A DNA stretch of 64,000 nt from Roseibium denhamense. GTDB lineage: Bacteria > Pseudomonadota > Alphaproteobacteria > Rhizobiales > Stappiaceae. Position 1 is the stretch's first letter; each line of letters begins with the position of its first letter. The translations under genes and the position numbers were made by a program. Below, piece after piece: positions 25,199 to 34,107 of this stretch. Where the stretch lies: contig NZ_SMLZ01000099.1 in NCBI RefSeq assembly GCF_009711415.1, forward strand, positions 16,138 through 80,137, written 5' to 3'. The notes below the pieces were generated by a model. It made no database searches, was not told the DNA's origin, and worked only from the letters and a program-made list of their open reading frames with translations.

Positions 25199-26611
25199 AT
25201 GGAGGCCACTGCCCACGCCGCCCGCTTTGCCGATTTGATTGGCCAGGCCAACGTTCTGACATTGCCCGATGACCAGGCCCCTTATCTGATCGAGTGGCGG
25301 GATCTTTACCAGGGCGTCACCCCAATGGTGCTCCGGCCGGGCACGACGGAAGAAGTCAGTGCGGTCCTCAATTATGCCTATGAGAACGGTCTGAAGGTGG
25401 TGCCGCAAGGCGGCAACACAGGGCTGATGGGCGGCCAAATTCCGCAGGAAACCGGGGACGAAATCGTTTTGTCCCTCGCCCGCCTGAACAAGATCCGAAA
25501 TGTCGACCCTGATGGCTTTACCATTACGGTCGAAGCTGGTGTGGTGCTGGAAACATTGCAAAACGAGGCTGAGAAAGTGGACCGGTTGTTTCCGCTCTCC
25601 CTCGGTGCACAAGGCTCGTGCCAGATCGGCGGAAACATCTCGACCAATGCCGGCGGCACCGCCGTGCTGGCCTATGGTAACACCCGGGACCTCGTTCTCG
25701 GGCTCGAAGTTGTCTTGCCAACGGGCGAGATTTGGAACGGGCTGCGAACGCTGCGCAAAGACAATACCGGTTATGATTTGAAACAATTGTTTATCGGTGG
25801 CGAGGGCACCCTGGGGATAATTACAGCTGCCTCCCTGAAGCTCTTCCCGAAGCCGAAAAAACTGGAAGCTGCGTTTGTCGGAGCGCAAGACCCGCATGCG
25901 GTTCTGAAGCTCTTTTCCCTGGCAAAAGCGCAGGCCGGACCGCTTTTGACCGGGTTCGAAATCATGCCCCGGATCGGCATCGAGTTCTGCCTGAAACACC
26001 TGGACGGTGCCCGCGACCCCCTGGAGAGCGAACACCCCTGGTATGTGCTTATGGAGCTGTCGAGCGGATCGGAGGCCTTTGAAGTCCGCGATCTAATGGA
26101 AGGCATCCTGGGCGACGCCTTTGAAGCTGGCCTAGTCGAGGATGCGGCCTTCGCGCAGAACCTTTCCCAGGTGAATGATTTCTGGCATCTGCGCCACGGC
26201 CTGTCGGAAGTTCAAAAGCCGGAAGGCGGCTCCATCAAGCATGACATCTCCGTGCCAGTCGCCTCGGTTCCCGATTTCCTCGACAAGGCCATGGAAGCAG
26301 TGGACGCTTTTGTGCCGGGATGCCGCCCTGTGCCCTTCGGTCATATTGGAGACGGCAACATTCACTTCAATGTCAGCCAACCGGTCGGGGCGGATAAGGA
26401 AGACTACATTGCCAAGTGGGATGAGATGAACAAGATCGTTCATGACATCGTGCTGCAGTTCAATGGCAGCATCTCTGCCGAACACGGAATCGGGCGGCTG
26501 AAGAAAGACCTCCTGAAGGACGTAAAGCAGGACATCGAACTGGACCTTATGCGCCGCATTAAGGCAGCCGTGGACCCAAAAGGCCTTCTGAACCCAGGCC
26601 GGATCCTGTGA
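25199..26611 (+). CDS. FAD-binding oxidase (D-2-hydroxyacid / D-2-hydroxyglutarate dehydrogenase type)
   Basis: This 470-residue flavoprotein has a PCMH-type FAD-binding domain (about 30-220; MVLRPGTTEEVSAVL, PQGGNTGLMGG, GGNISTNAGG) and a FAD-oxidase C-terminal domain (about 225-468; HIGDGNIHFN, SAEHGIGRLKKD, NPGRIL). Such enzymes oxidise D-2-hydroxy acids, and the group includes D-lactate and D-2-hydroxyglutarate dehydrogenases; which applies here cannot be told. GAGGA lies nine bases before the chosen ATG. A terminator follows at 26656. Confidence 0.93.
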   Translation: MEATAHAARFADLIGQANVLTLPDDQAPYLIEWRDLYQGVTPMVLRPGTTEEVSAVLNYAYENGLKVVPQGGNTGLMGGQIPQETGDEIVLSLARLNKIRNVDPDGFTITVEAGVVLETLQNEAEKVDRLFPLSLGAQGSCQIGGNISTNAGGTAVLAYGNTRDLVLGLEVVLPTGEIWNGLRTLRKDNTGYDLKQLFIGGEGTLGIITAASLKLFPKPKKLEAAFVGAQDPHAVLKLFSLAKAQAGPLLTGFEIMPRIGIEFCLKHLDGARDPLESEHPWYVLMELSSGSEAFEVRDLMEGILGDAFEAGLVEDAAFAQNLSQVNDFWHLRHGLSEVQKPEGGSIKHDISVPVASVPDFLDKAMEAVDAFVPGCRPVPFGHIGDGNIHFNVSQPVGADKEDYIAKWDEMNKIVHDIVLQFNGSISAEHGIGRLKKDLLKDVKQDIELDLMRRIKAAVDPKGLLNPGRIL

Positions 26612-26655
26612 TGCTGCTGCCAAAGGCGCAGATATGAGCCGCTTAACGTGTTGTA

Positions 26656-26680
26656 AACCCGGCCTTGGTGCCGGGTTTTT
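26656..26680 (+). terminator. Intrinsic terminator after the FAD oxidase gene
   Basis: AACCCGGC (26656-26663), loop CTTGGT, GCCGGGTT (26670-26677), then TTT and CG. A standard rho-independent terminator. Confidence 0.8.
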
Positions 26681-27702
26681 CGTATTGCCTGCAGCACGCG
26701 TTTAAATGCCTGTGCGATTGGGATTTCAAAGACACGGCCCAAAACAAAAGCAACCCTGAGCAGTCCAATGAAACACGCGCCTGCAACCGCGGAGACCCAC
26801 CAATGCTGATTTCATGACGCCTGCGAAATACTGAAGGAATACTTCAGCCGTGCTGACGATTTTCAAGTTGTAAAATCCGCATGCGCCATCGAAAAGTTGT
26901 CAGAGGTATCAGAAGCCGATCAAGTGTCAGAAATTACAGGTTGCCAGAGTATTTGCGTTTCGACGGCTTACGGCGGCAGGCGCCCTGATTTGTGACAGCG
27001 CAACGTCTACATTCACAATTGGCACCACCCTACTGATTGATCTGCCATTTGCCGTTTGCGCCCGTCATCTTCGTTAACGGCCGGCCATGGATCATCATGC
27101 TGATCTGTGAGTCTGTTTTCCCCAAAATCCACGCATGACGGCTGCCTGATCCGGTCTAAGGAGCAAAAAAGTTCAACACGCGCGCCGCTGCCGTTAACCA
27201 ATCCTTTCTGCATGCTTGTCAAAAATGCCTGTCTTTTCAGAGGCAAGATAGAAAACAACCTATCAAAACTTCCTAATTTTTGGCCTGCCTTTTGAAAACT
27301 CGAAAAAAAATGTTCCAAAGGTTAAAATTTTCCTAAAATCAAACACGTGCTCACGGCGGCTGTGAGCTGCAATCATAGGAGATACAGAATTCAAGACTTA
27401 CAAACTGCTCCTGCAGCTTCGCAGCGGAGAAATCTCTATGTAAATTTTACATGGCAAATACGTTTCGACTGCAGGAATTACTATATCGAACGTCTATGAC
27501 CTCATAAAAATAAGCTATTTGTAAGTATGGTAAGCAAAAGGTTAATGATGTCTCGTAGGCGTTAACAAGCCAGCCGGTTCAATACCTCCGAAGGAGGCTT
27601 GGGCCTGACAAAACAATAAAGGGCAGCGACGGCGGAATTCGCAGCCCCTTGACAGTGCACGAGAGGGGATGGGTTAGGCCATTCTCCCACATGGAGGCCA
27701 CA
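26681..27702. other. Long non-coding leader upstream of the DnaA-family gene
   Basis: About 1 kb without a credible gene; frames at 27013-27318 (minus) and 27107-27295 (plus) have no ribosome binding site or recognisable product. The part 27220-27560 is AT-rich. It contains a 15-bp palindrome, ATGTAAA-T-TTTACAT (27438-27452), and a CCTCC-GAA-GGAGG hairpin near 27587-27599. I found no consensus DnaA box (TTATNCACA), so a replication origin is not supported by what I can see. Confidence 0.5.
27438..27452. promoter_or_regulatory. 15-bp palindrome in the DnaA-family gene leader
   Basis: ATGTAAA (27438-27444), centre T, TTTACAT (27446-27452), about 250 bases before the start codon in an AT-rich tract. 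Possible operator; the binding protein is unknown. Confidence 0.3.
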
Positions 27703-29163
27703 ATGCAGGTTCAGAACTTGACCAGTTCGGATCAATGGGATCGTGTAAAAACAGAGCTCAGAAATGAACTCGGTGACGACGTTTTCTCCAATTGGTTCGG
27801 ACGTGTGAACCATGAAGACACGTTCGATGATGCGGTTCGTTTGTCAGTGCCAACCAGGTTCTTGAAGAGCTGGATCCAAAACAATTACGAAAAGCAGCTG
27901 GTGGGGCTCTGGAAGCGGGAACACAACAAGATCAACCGCATCGAGCTGACCGTGCGCGGGGCATTGCGTCCGCGTCAGCACACCAATCCGGTTCCCAAAG
28001 CCCTCCCCGCCCGGCGGATTAGCGCCCGGTCCGCCCCCTTTTCGACCACGCCCCAATTCGGCTCAATGGCCACATCGGCGAATATCCCATGCCTTGCAGA
28101 TACGGGCGAGGATGCTGCCGCAGGGTTCCTGAATGGTGCAGCACTGAACCCGAAGCTCACCTTCGATGCGTTCGCGGAAGGAGCCTCCAACAGCCTGGCA
28201 TGCGCAGCTGTGCGGCAAATGGCAGCGGGGCATGAGGGCACCCTCAACCTGCTCTACGTCCACTCTGCTACCGGAATAGGCAAGACACACCTTCTTCAGG
28301 CCGCGGCAATCGAGGGCCGCAAGGCAGGGCGCCAGGTCGCCTACCTGTCGGCCGAGTTCTTCATGTACCACCTGGTTCCGGCATTGCGGACACCCGCCTT
28401 CCCGGTTTTGCGCCAGGCCATGCGCTCCATCGACCTTCTCCTGGTGGATGACCTTCAGTTCCTCCATGGCAAACAGGGCCATGAAGAGTTCGCCAAAACA
28501 CTTGAAATGCTGATGGAAGCCCCTGCCCAGATCATCATGGCGGCCGACCGGCCACCGGAAGAACTGGAGACACTTGGCACTGCTTTGCGTCAACGCATAC
28601 AGACAGGCGAAGTGGTCGGCATCCAGGCAACAGACTATGCGCTCCGGCAGGATATCTTGCGCAAGCGGATCTTTGCCGCCCGCCGGACCCATCCCGGGTT
28701 CTCGGTGCCAGATGATGTAGCCGATTACATCGCCCGCTATGTCATTTCCTCCGCCCGCGATCTCGAAGGTGCCCTGAACCGGCTATTTGCCCACAACCAG
28801 CTGACCAAGCAGCCGGTGACCATGCAGCTTGCGGAAAAAACCCTGCATGATCTGGTCCGGATCGGGGAACCCCGCTCCATCAAGGTGGAAGAGATCCAGC
28901 AGGTGATTTGCAAGCACTACAGCGTCACAAAAGCGGATCTTTTGTCGTCCTGCCGGGCGAGGACATTGGTCCGGCCAAGGCAGATCGCCATGTATATCGC
29001 AAAGGTCATGACCGGCCGTTCATTGCCGGAAATCGGCCGCCGCTTCGGCAACCGCGATCACACAACAGTGCTTCATGCCGTGCGCAAGATTGAAGCCATG
29101 GTGTCCAAGGACAAATCCCTGTCCCAGGAAGTCGAGCTTTTGAAGCGTCTGATCCACGCCTGA
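27703..29163 (+). CDS. dnaA: DnaA-family replication initiator, divergent AAA+ domain
   Basis: This 486-residue protein has DnaA domain I (1-85; DVFSNWFGRV, LSVPTRFLKSWI), a linker, an AAA+ domain (about 155-370) and a DNA-binding domain IV (about 395-486) with RPRQIAMYIAKVMTGRSLPEIG and the signature GNRDHTTVLHAV. Walker A is ATGIGKTH (about 188-196), Walker B LLLVDDLQFL, sensor II ARDLEGALNRL. The box VII region reads LRQRIQTGEVVGI instead of the usual R-[FL]-xWGL pattern, so this protein diverges from typical alphaproteobacterial DnaA. It may be the only DnaA or a second paralogue. The ATG at 27703 has GGAGG five bases upstream. No usual dnaA neighbours are present. Confidence 0.88.
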   Translation: MQVQNLTSSDQWDRVKTELRNELGDDVFSNWFGRVNHEDTFDDAVRLSVPTRFLKSWIQNNYEKQLVGLWKREHNKINRIELTVRGALRPRQHTNPVPKALPARRISARSAPFSTTPQFGSMATSANIPCLADTGEDAAAGFLNGAALNPKLTFDAFAEGASNSLACAAVRQMAAGHEGTLNLLYVHSATGIGKTHLLQAAAIEGRKAGRQVAYLSAEFFMYHLVPALRTPAFPVLRQAMRSIDLLLVDDLQFLHGKQGHEEFAKTLEMLMEAPAQIIMAADRPPEELETLGTALRQRIQTGEVVGIQATDYALRQDILRKRIFAARRTHPGFSVPDDVADYIARYVISSARDLEGALNRLFAHNQLTKQPVTMQLAEKTLHDLVRIGEPRSIKVEEIQQVICKHYSVTKADLLSSCRARTLVRPRQIAMYIAKVMTGRSLPEIGRRFGNRDHTTVLHAVRKIEAMVSKDKSLSQEVELLKRLIHA

Positions 29164-29291
29164 GACCAAGGCGGACCGGAAAACAGCGGTACATATCCCC
29201 ATACCGCTGTTCCAAGCACCTGGCGTGCAGCTCCAGGGGCATAACATCGTAACCTCCCTCCCCTTGAAGCCGCGCAAGCGGCTTTCTTTTT
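29164..29291 (+). ncRNA. Candidate structured small RNA or 3' UTR after the DnaA-family gene, with CCTCCCTCCCC motif
   Basis: Directly after the stop codon lies a 10-bp perfect hairpin: AACAGCGGTA (29182-29191), loop CATATCCCCA, TACCGCTGTT (29202-29211). A shorter CCTGG/CCAGG hairpin follows (29219-29237), then an unpaired stretch with CCTCCCTCCCC (29253-29263) and a strong terminator. The C-rich anti-Shine-Dalgarno-like motif beside hairpins resembles cuckoo/CcsR-type small RNAs and the candidate at 3205-3285. It could be a free RNA, a processed 3' UTR or simply a structured tail. Confidence 0.45.
29267..29291 (+). terminator. Intrinsic terminator after the DnaA-family gene region
   Basis: AAGCCGC (29267-29273), loop GCAA, GCGGCTT (29278-29284), then TCTTTTT. 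Confidence 0.85.
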
Positions 29292-29487
29292 GCCGGATTG
29301 ACAAAGCAACCAGCACTTCCTACTTAAGCAGCCGGTTTGAAGGGACCCGCCGTCCGCAGCCTCACGGCCCAGGTGAACGCCTTCCCGGACCCTTCCGGAC
29401 TGATCGACCTTTGCAATGATTTGCGCAGGCCGATGGCAATGCGGGCCCCCATCTTGAATGCCTGCCTTTCCATTGAAAGGTTACATC

Positions 29488-29919
29488 ATGACACTTCCAT
29501 CCGTTACAGACCTGAAGCAGCAGGCAAAACGGCTTCGCTCCGCCCTTGCTTCGAAAGGGCAGACTGTGAGCCACAGTGAGACACTGGAAATGATCGCGAG
29601 CCAGCATGGCTACCGTGATTGGAATACCTGTTGCGCTGCAGCTGGCAACGGGCCCATGCAGCCGTTTGCCGTTGGCGACCGGGTGACGGGCACTTACCTG
29701 CAGCAGCCGTTTGAGGGTGTTGTCACCGGTTTGTCCAGTTTGCCCAACAAGAGCGGCTACCGGGCAACCGTGCAGTTCGACAAACCCGTTGATGTCGTCA
29801 CGTTCGAGAGCTTTTCGGCCTGGCGCAGCCGGGTGGTTTGCCTCATCGCAGGCGACGGCGTGGCCTTGAAAAAGACGTCCAACGGCGAACCTTACATGCG
29901 CCTGAGGCAGGCATCTTAG
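29488..29919 (+). CDS. Glyoxalase-superfamily small protein (Glyoxalase_8 type)
   Basis: This 143-residue protein begins MTLPSVTDLKQQAKRLR and contains HSETLEMIASQHGYRDWNT, a segment typical of small alphaproteobacterial proteins labelled 'glyoxalase superfamily protein' (Pfam Glyoxalase_8). No metal-binding glyoxalase residues are obvious and no enzymatic role is known. The C-terminal half (60-143) is beta-rich. The ATG at 29488 has GAAAGG seven bases upstream and is preferred to an in-frame ATG 30 bases earlier. The TAG stop coincides with the first triplet of repeat copy 2. Confidence 0.7.
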   Translation: MTLPSVTDLKQQAKRLRSALASKGQTVSHSETLEMIASQHGYRDWNTCCAAAGNGPMQPFAVGDRVTGTYLQQPFEGVVTGLSSLPNKSGYRATVQFDKPVDVVTFESFSAWRSRVVCLIAGDGVALKKTSNGEPYMRLRQAS

Positions 29920-30020
29920 AGTATCGGACGTTTAGTTCGAAACACCCAAAGATGCTCAATCACTCCACAGCCGATAAGCTTTGGGCGGTAAATCGGGTCC
30001 CGTTTACCGCCCATTGGTTT
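29917..30020. repeat. Intergenic repeat family, copy 2
   Basis: It starts on the TAG stop codon of the Glyoxalase_8-type gene (TAGAGTATCGG) and runs into the stop codon of the convergent methyltransferase gene. Contains GTTTAGTTCGAAAC, then an internal 10-bp stem GGGCGGTAAA (29982-29991)/TTTACCGCCC (30003-30012). Read on the minus strand it aligns with copy 1 without gaps over its last 84 bases. Confidence 0.8.
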
Positions 30021-30894
30021 AAAGCCCGCCAAGCCTGGCCATGACAAGATGGCCAGGCACCGGTACACCTTCCTCCAGGCGCACCGTGATCGGGTCCATC
30101 GCCAGAATATCAAAGCCATGGGCGGCCAAAGCGGACCGGATATAGGCTTCCTTCTGCGCATATCGGCTTTTCGGACCAACCACGTAATTCTGGCCGGCAA
30201 ATGCATCATCTGGCAGCGTTTCTGTCGAAAACGCGAGGTATCCGAGATTCGTCAACCGGTCGGCCGCTGCCTGCAAAAAGGGCTCCACCGCCCCCAGATA
30301 AGGAAAGACATCGGTTGCGGTGATCAAATCCCAACGGCACCGGCCCAGATCGTCATCCTCGAACTCTTGCAAGAACTCGACCGCCTCCCCGACATAAAGG
30401 TCGTCATAGACTTCCCGGTCATAAGCAAGCTCAACGATCCGTTCCGACAGATCTGCTCCGGTCCGGTGTGCTGTTACATCAAACAGGGCGGCGCCGGTCA
30501 GTCCGGTGCCGCATCCCAGATCCAACAGCCTGTCGAAGGGACCAACTCCCAGCTTGGTGACCAGATCGCGCACCATCAAGGGAACGCAATATCCAAGCTC
30601 CTCCACCAGGATCTCGTCGAAGACATCCGCATGCTGGTCAAAAAGAGTTGCGACGTAAGCATCGGGCATTTTTTCCGGCGCCGCTGCCATACCCATGGCG
30701 GCAAGGCGGATGCTGACCCCACCAGGATCCGCCGGGTCGATTTTTAAGGCCTGACGGTAAGCGTCCGCGGCAGCCTCCAATTCACCGCTCTTTTGCAGCG
30801 CAAGACCGCGATTATAGGCTTCTGCAAGCGCGTCGTCTTCGATACTGCCCCCCGGTTGGTCTGCCGTCTTAGGTGTGAAGTGATCGTCCGTCAT
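30019..30894 (-). CDS. TPR-containing class I SAM-dependent methyltransferase
   Basis: This 291-residue protein has an N-terminal tetratricopeptide unit (AEAYNRGLALQKSGELEAA followed by YRQALKIDP, about residues 20-58) fused to a methyltransferase domain with DLGCGTGLTG (about 128-137) and the acidic Asp in GADLSERIV. YVATLFDQHADVFDE before motif I is typical of this TPR-methyltransferase group. Substrate unknown. The ATG at 30894 was chosen because GGAA lies four bases upstream; a GTG at 30954 is the longer alternative. A 12-bp palindrome, CTGACTGGTCAG, lies at 30980-30991, 86 bases upstream. Confidence 0.82.
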   Translation of the reverse strand: MTDDHFTPKTADQPGGSIEDDALAEAYNRGLALQKSGELEAAADAYRQALKIDPADPGGVSIRLAAMGMAAAPEKMPDAYVATLFDQHADVFDEILVEELGYCVPLMVRDLVTKLGVGPFDRLLDLGCGTGLTGAALFDVTAHRTGADLSERIVELAYDREVYDDLYVGEAVEFLQEFEDDDLGRCRWDLITATDVFPYLGAVEPFLQAAADRLTNLGYLAFSTETLPDDAFAGQNYVVGPKSRYAQKEAYIRSALAAHGFDILAMDPITVRLEEGVPVPGHLVMARLGGL

Positions 30895-31154
30895 CGGTTT
30901 CCAGCCACAAGAGAAAGCCTCTCCTATCCCGTCCATCCCGACTTTGCACGTCACACGGTAAGAATTGAACGAAATTCCACTGACTGGTCAGCGGACTTTT
31001 TGACCAAACTCGATATGGAGCAGAGTTCTCAAATAATTCGGAAAGGAGCTGTTCGGATAACTTTGCGCGGTTCAATATCGGCACACAAAGCGGTCATTCA
31101 GAAACGAATGAAATTCGAGTTCTAATCGTCGCAAGTATTTGGCTACATGTGCCA

Positions 31155-32522
31155 CTATTCGCTGGTGGTCCCTGGGGGCTTTGCTCGATGAGGCCACGAA
31201 TACAGTCCGTGCCGGTCCATAAAGGCGCTCAAGAAATGACCAAGTGCGAGGTCATTCGTGTCGAAAGGAACCCAATATATGAAATCTTTTGAGTTCTCCA
31301 ACTCTTGCTCTTTTTCTTTCGCTTGTACTAACTCGTCATCTCTACGGAGTTTCCGTATTTCCCGCCAATGACCATCGTACTTTCTTCTATCGAATTCGAG
31401 TTCTCGATGTAATTTGGTATCTTTGGTTCCAAATGTCCTGTTCGAATCCTCGCCCTCACCTAAATAGGTGATTTCTGACAAATCTGCGCCTGCAACAACT
31501 ATACTGTGAATGTTGGCCATTGTTATACTGTTTGACATAGAGCCAGCGGGGATTGCTGGCAAATTGAAAATTGCATGGTCAAACCTAGTCCCGATCAATT
31601 GAGCTCGGTCAAAATCCGCGCAGTTTAGAACTGCACTGAAAAATTGGGTCCCTTCCAGCTTACAGTCAGAAAAAACTGCACCTTCTAGCCTTGAGCGGTG
31701 AAACATGGTCGCAGAAAAATTCCCTGCTTCAAAATCGACGCCTGATAGGTTGCAGTTGCGAAGGTCCAGCCGAAATCGATACTTCCATTCGAAGCTGATT
31801 TGCTCCTCTGAGCGCCTCGCCAAAATCTTAATTGCAGTCTGAATATCCGTTCTGACATAGGGACGTTTTTCGAGTTCTGGTGTCGGTTCCAAACTGTGCG
31901 ATGGGGAATTTTCACGAATGTACGCGCAAATAATCTCCAAAATTTGTAGATAGTCTCGCGGGCTATCTTGAGAAATTCTCTCAAGCGCGAAAAGGCCACC
32001 GATCCTCACTTCCAAATTGGGCGCAGTTACTTCTTCGTAGATTGGCTTCGAGAAATTGGGATTGCCGTCTTCACCCTTTTCATGTGCTAGTTTACCGCTC
32101 ATCCGAGTTCGCTGCCGTTTTACGGTTTTCACGGCCCCTAATCCCTCGACAGCCTTGTTTATTCTCTCCGTAATGAGGCCTTGTTCAGCTGTATTGGCTT
32201 GCGCCTGAGCAACCATTGTTCGCCATACCAAGAATGGTGCAGCGAAAATTGCTGCCACCAGGAGGCCCAAGTTTCGAACTGCTGCAGCAGTTGGATCACC
32301 AGCATATATACCAAGGCCCAATAAAGCCGATAGCAGCGAGAGTAAGCTCATGATTGCCACTAAAGCCGCCACAAGCGAAGATAAAATGACTAATAGTCCC
32401 GCAACGGCCCCTAACCAACGAGCTCTTGAGAAATCAAGACTCAACCTAAGGCAAAGCCAATCTAGCAGCGACGGTTTATTCTCTGATCTCAACTGATGAT
32501 TACCTCGCAGATACTTAAGCAA
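31155..32522 (-). CDS. Membrane protein with pentapeptide repeats, AT-rich (probably acquired)
   Basis: This 455-residue protein has two N-terminal hydrophobic regions (about 35-72 and 84-102), a charged linker, and a pentapeptide-repeat region (about 245-325) with A/L-D-F-x-x steps such as CNLSGVDFEAGNF, SRLEGAVFSDCKL and LNCADFDRAQLIG. Pentapeptide repeats form a right-handed beta helix. The region resembles membrane-anchored pentapeptide proteins often found in accessory DNA. The gene and its flanks are visibly AT-richer and use different codons from the rest of the window, suggesting horizontal transfer. Function unknown. Confidence 0.8.
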   Translation of the reverse strand: MLKYLRGNHQLRSENKPSLLDWLCLRLSLDFSRARWLGAVAGLLVILSSLVAALVAIMSLLSLLSALLGLGIYAGDPTAAAVRNLGLLVAAIFAAPFLVWRTMVAQAQANTAEQGLITERINKAVEGLGAVKTVKRQRTRMSGKLAHEKGEDGNPNFSKPIYEEVTAPNLEVRIGGLFALERISQDSPRDYLQILEIICAYIRENSPSHSLEPTPELEKRPYVRTDIQTAIKILARRSEEQISFEWKYRFRLDLRNCNLSGVDFEAGNFSATMFHRSRLEGAVFSDCKLEGTQFFSAVLNCADFDRAQLIGTRFDHAIFNLPAIPAGSMSNSITMANIHSIVVAGADLSEITYLGEGEDSNRTFGTKDTKLHRELEFDRRKYDGHWREIRKLRRDDELVQAKEKEQELENSKDFIYWVPFDTNDLALGHFLSAFMDRHGLYSWPHRAKPPGTTSE

Positions 32523-32702
32523 GCATCCTGGTAGGGTTTGCAGATTTACAAGGTTTGCTTTCTTAGAAACTATATAAGTTCAACGGATCAAGGCAACGGT
32601 AGCAATGGGTCATATTAGCCAATTGGTTGCATGTCGGCGAACATCGAGTTAGGGCTCGTAACGGACATTCAACTGGTTCGAAAACCATCGGTTCCTTGCG
32701 GC

Positions 32703-33449
32703 TCAAAACAGATCCAATTGCCCGCCGCCTTTTGCCGTCTTCTTTTGAGGCCGGCGTGTCTTTTCCGGAGCGTCTGTCGTCTCAAGCGCAACTTCGACCT
32801 GTAGCTCAGGGTCGTCATTTACGACCTTGTTCACGCGGGAGGAGACAGGCGTTGCCACCAGATAATCATCCTCGATCGGGAGCAGCATTTGCTGCGCCTG
32901 CCGCACATCAATGTTCGCCGTATCCAGCCAGGCGTCAAAGGACTCGGGCTTCAAGATGACAGGCATGCGGTGATGGATTTCAGACATCATCTTGTTTGAT
33001 TCGATTGTCAGCATCGCACCGCTGTCCATGTCTCCGCCATCCGGATCCGACCATGTGTCCCATAGACCGGCCATCGCCATGACCCCGCCATCCGCGGGAT
33101 GGATCCAGAACGGCTGCTTACCGTCGGGTGTTCGCCGCCATTCGTAAAAGCCCGAGGCCGGGAATATGCAGCGATGGTGGCGCATGGCGGCCCGGAAGGA
33201 TGGCTTTTGCGCGGCGGTCTCCGCTCTGGCATTGATAAGCACCGTAAAGCTGGCTGGATCCTTGACCCAGGACGGGATCAGGCCCCATCGGATCAACTGA
33301 AACCGCCGCCGGCCATGTTCCTGGCGTACGGTCGCAACCGGCTGGGTCGGCGCGATGTTGTAACGCGGCGGAAAATTGGGCTGATCAATATAGCCGAACA
33401 GCGCGCGAACTTCTTCGGGCGTTGCCGTCAGGCTGAAACGGCCACACAT
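32703..33449 (-). CDS. SOS response-associated peptidase (SRAP/YedK/HMCES family)
   Basis: This 248-residue protein starts MCGRFSLTA, with Cys2 as the catalytic nucleophile after Met removal. It also shows NARAET, the Glu in FYEWRR and the His in IHHRMPVIL, the conserved SRAP active-site set. The family forms DNA-protein crosslinks at abasic sites in single-stranded DNA, protecting replication forks. The C-terminal tail is basic. It points leftward, and the next gene on the right is divergent. Confidence 0.94.
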   Translation of the reverse strand: MCGRFSLTATPEEVRALFGYIDQPNFPPRYNIAPTQPVATVRQEHGRRRFQLIRWGLIPSWVKDPASFTVLINARAETAAQKPSFRAAMRHHRCIFPASGFYEWRRTPDGKQPFWIHPADGGVMAMAGLWDTWSDPDGGDMDSGAMLTIESNKMMSEIHHRMPVILKPESFDAWLDTANIDVRQAQQMLLPIEDDYLVATPVSSRVNKVVNDDPELQVEVALETTDAPEKTRRPQKKTAKGGGQLDLF

Positions 33450-33564
33450 GGCTGTCCTCCAGCATCGGCCAGGACGGCCTTGGAAAAGGCTCCCACCGAG
33501 TTAGGCAATTGGAAACAAAAAAGAAGTAGCGTAGCGGTCAAAGATAGGCAATCGGGGGACTAGA

Positions 33565-34077
33565 ATGGAATGTTTGGATCCAGTGTTGGGCGCCGGTGAT
33601 CTGGCTGCTGAGAAGCTGGAGCGGGCAAACATCAATCCCCAGACCGGTCTTGCGACCGATTATCTTAATCATTTCAATGAAGTCATGATGCTTTTGGAAA
33701 TGCTCCCGGACATGCCGGATTGTTCGGAAGATGTTCTGGAATGGGAACCGCTCGATTACGAAGGCCACTTTGAAAATTCGAGCTTCAAGGACAAGAATCT
33801 CGCCATCCAGGCCTATCATGCCGCCCCGAGCCATCTGCGCGAACATCTGGAATACCGCGTTGCGGACATCGACCGCATGGTTGGCCAGATCCAGCAGCAA
33901 TTGCGGGACGCCCCGGATGTCAGTGCCATTGCGGCAGACATTGCCGATTTCGCCACCCACGAGATCAAGCCGCTGATTTCCATTGCCAGCGGTGTCATCC
34001 ACGGCCATATCGAGCCAGAGGCAACCCAGCGTGAAGGCGATGGCGCGCAGGCCGAGATCGACGCTCTGTTTGCCTGA
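33565..34077 (+). CDS. Conserved hypothetical protein, alpha-helical
   Basis: This 170-residue protein (MECLDPVLGAGDLAAEKLE) is acidic and largely helical, with no membrane segment or known motif. The ordered codon use and GGGGGA ribosome binding site eight bases before the ATG support it as real. It lies 31 bases upstream of the NUDIX gene in the same direction. I do not recognise a family. Confidence 0.7.
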   Translation: MECLDPVLGAGDLAAEKLERANINPQTGLATDYLNHFNEVMMLLEMLPDMPDCSEDVLEWEPLDYEGHFENSSFKDKNLAIQAYHAAPSHLREHLEYRVADIDRMVGQIQQQLRDAPDVSAIAADIADFATHEIKPLISIASGVIHGHIEPEATQREGDGAQAEIDALFA

Positions 34078-34107
34078 TCCCTATTTCCCTGTTTCCCAGG
34101 AGGTGTG

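Noticed and set aside
27013..27318. Minus-strand frame of 101 codons in the DnaA-family leader
   Set aside because: No recognised product, no ribosome binding site; located in a non-coding leader.
29917..30209. Short protein encoded by the minus strand of the repeats (DPIYRPKLI...)
   Set aside because: The frame is maintained between copies 1 and 2 but broken by a length difference in copy 3, so the similarity reflects repeat sequence, not coding selection.
32671..32690. tRNA-like T-loop sequence GGTTCGAAAACC
   Set aside because: No cloverleaf, anticodon arm or acceptor pairing could be formed around it.
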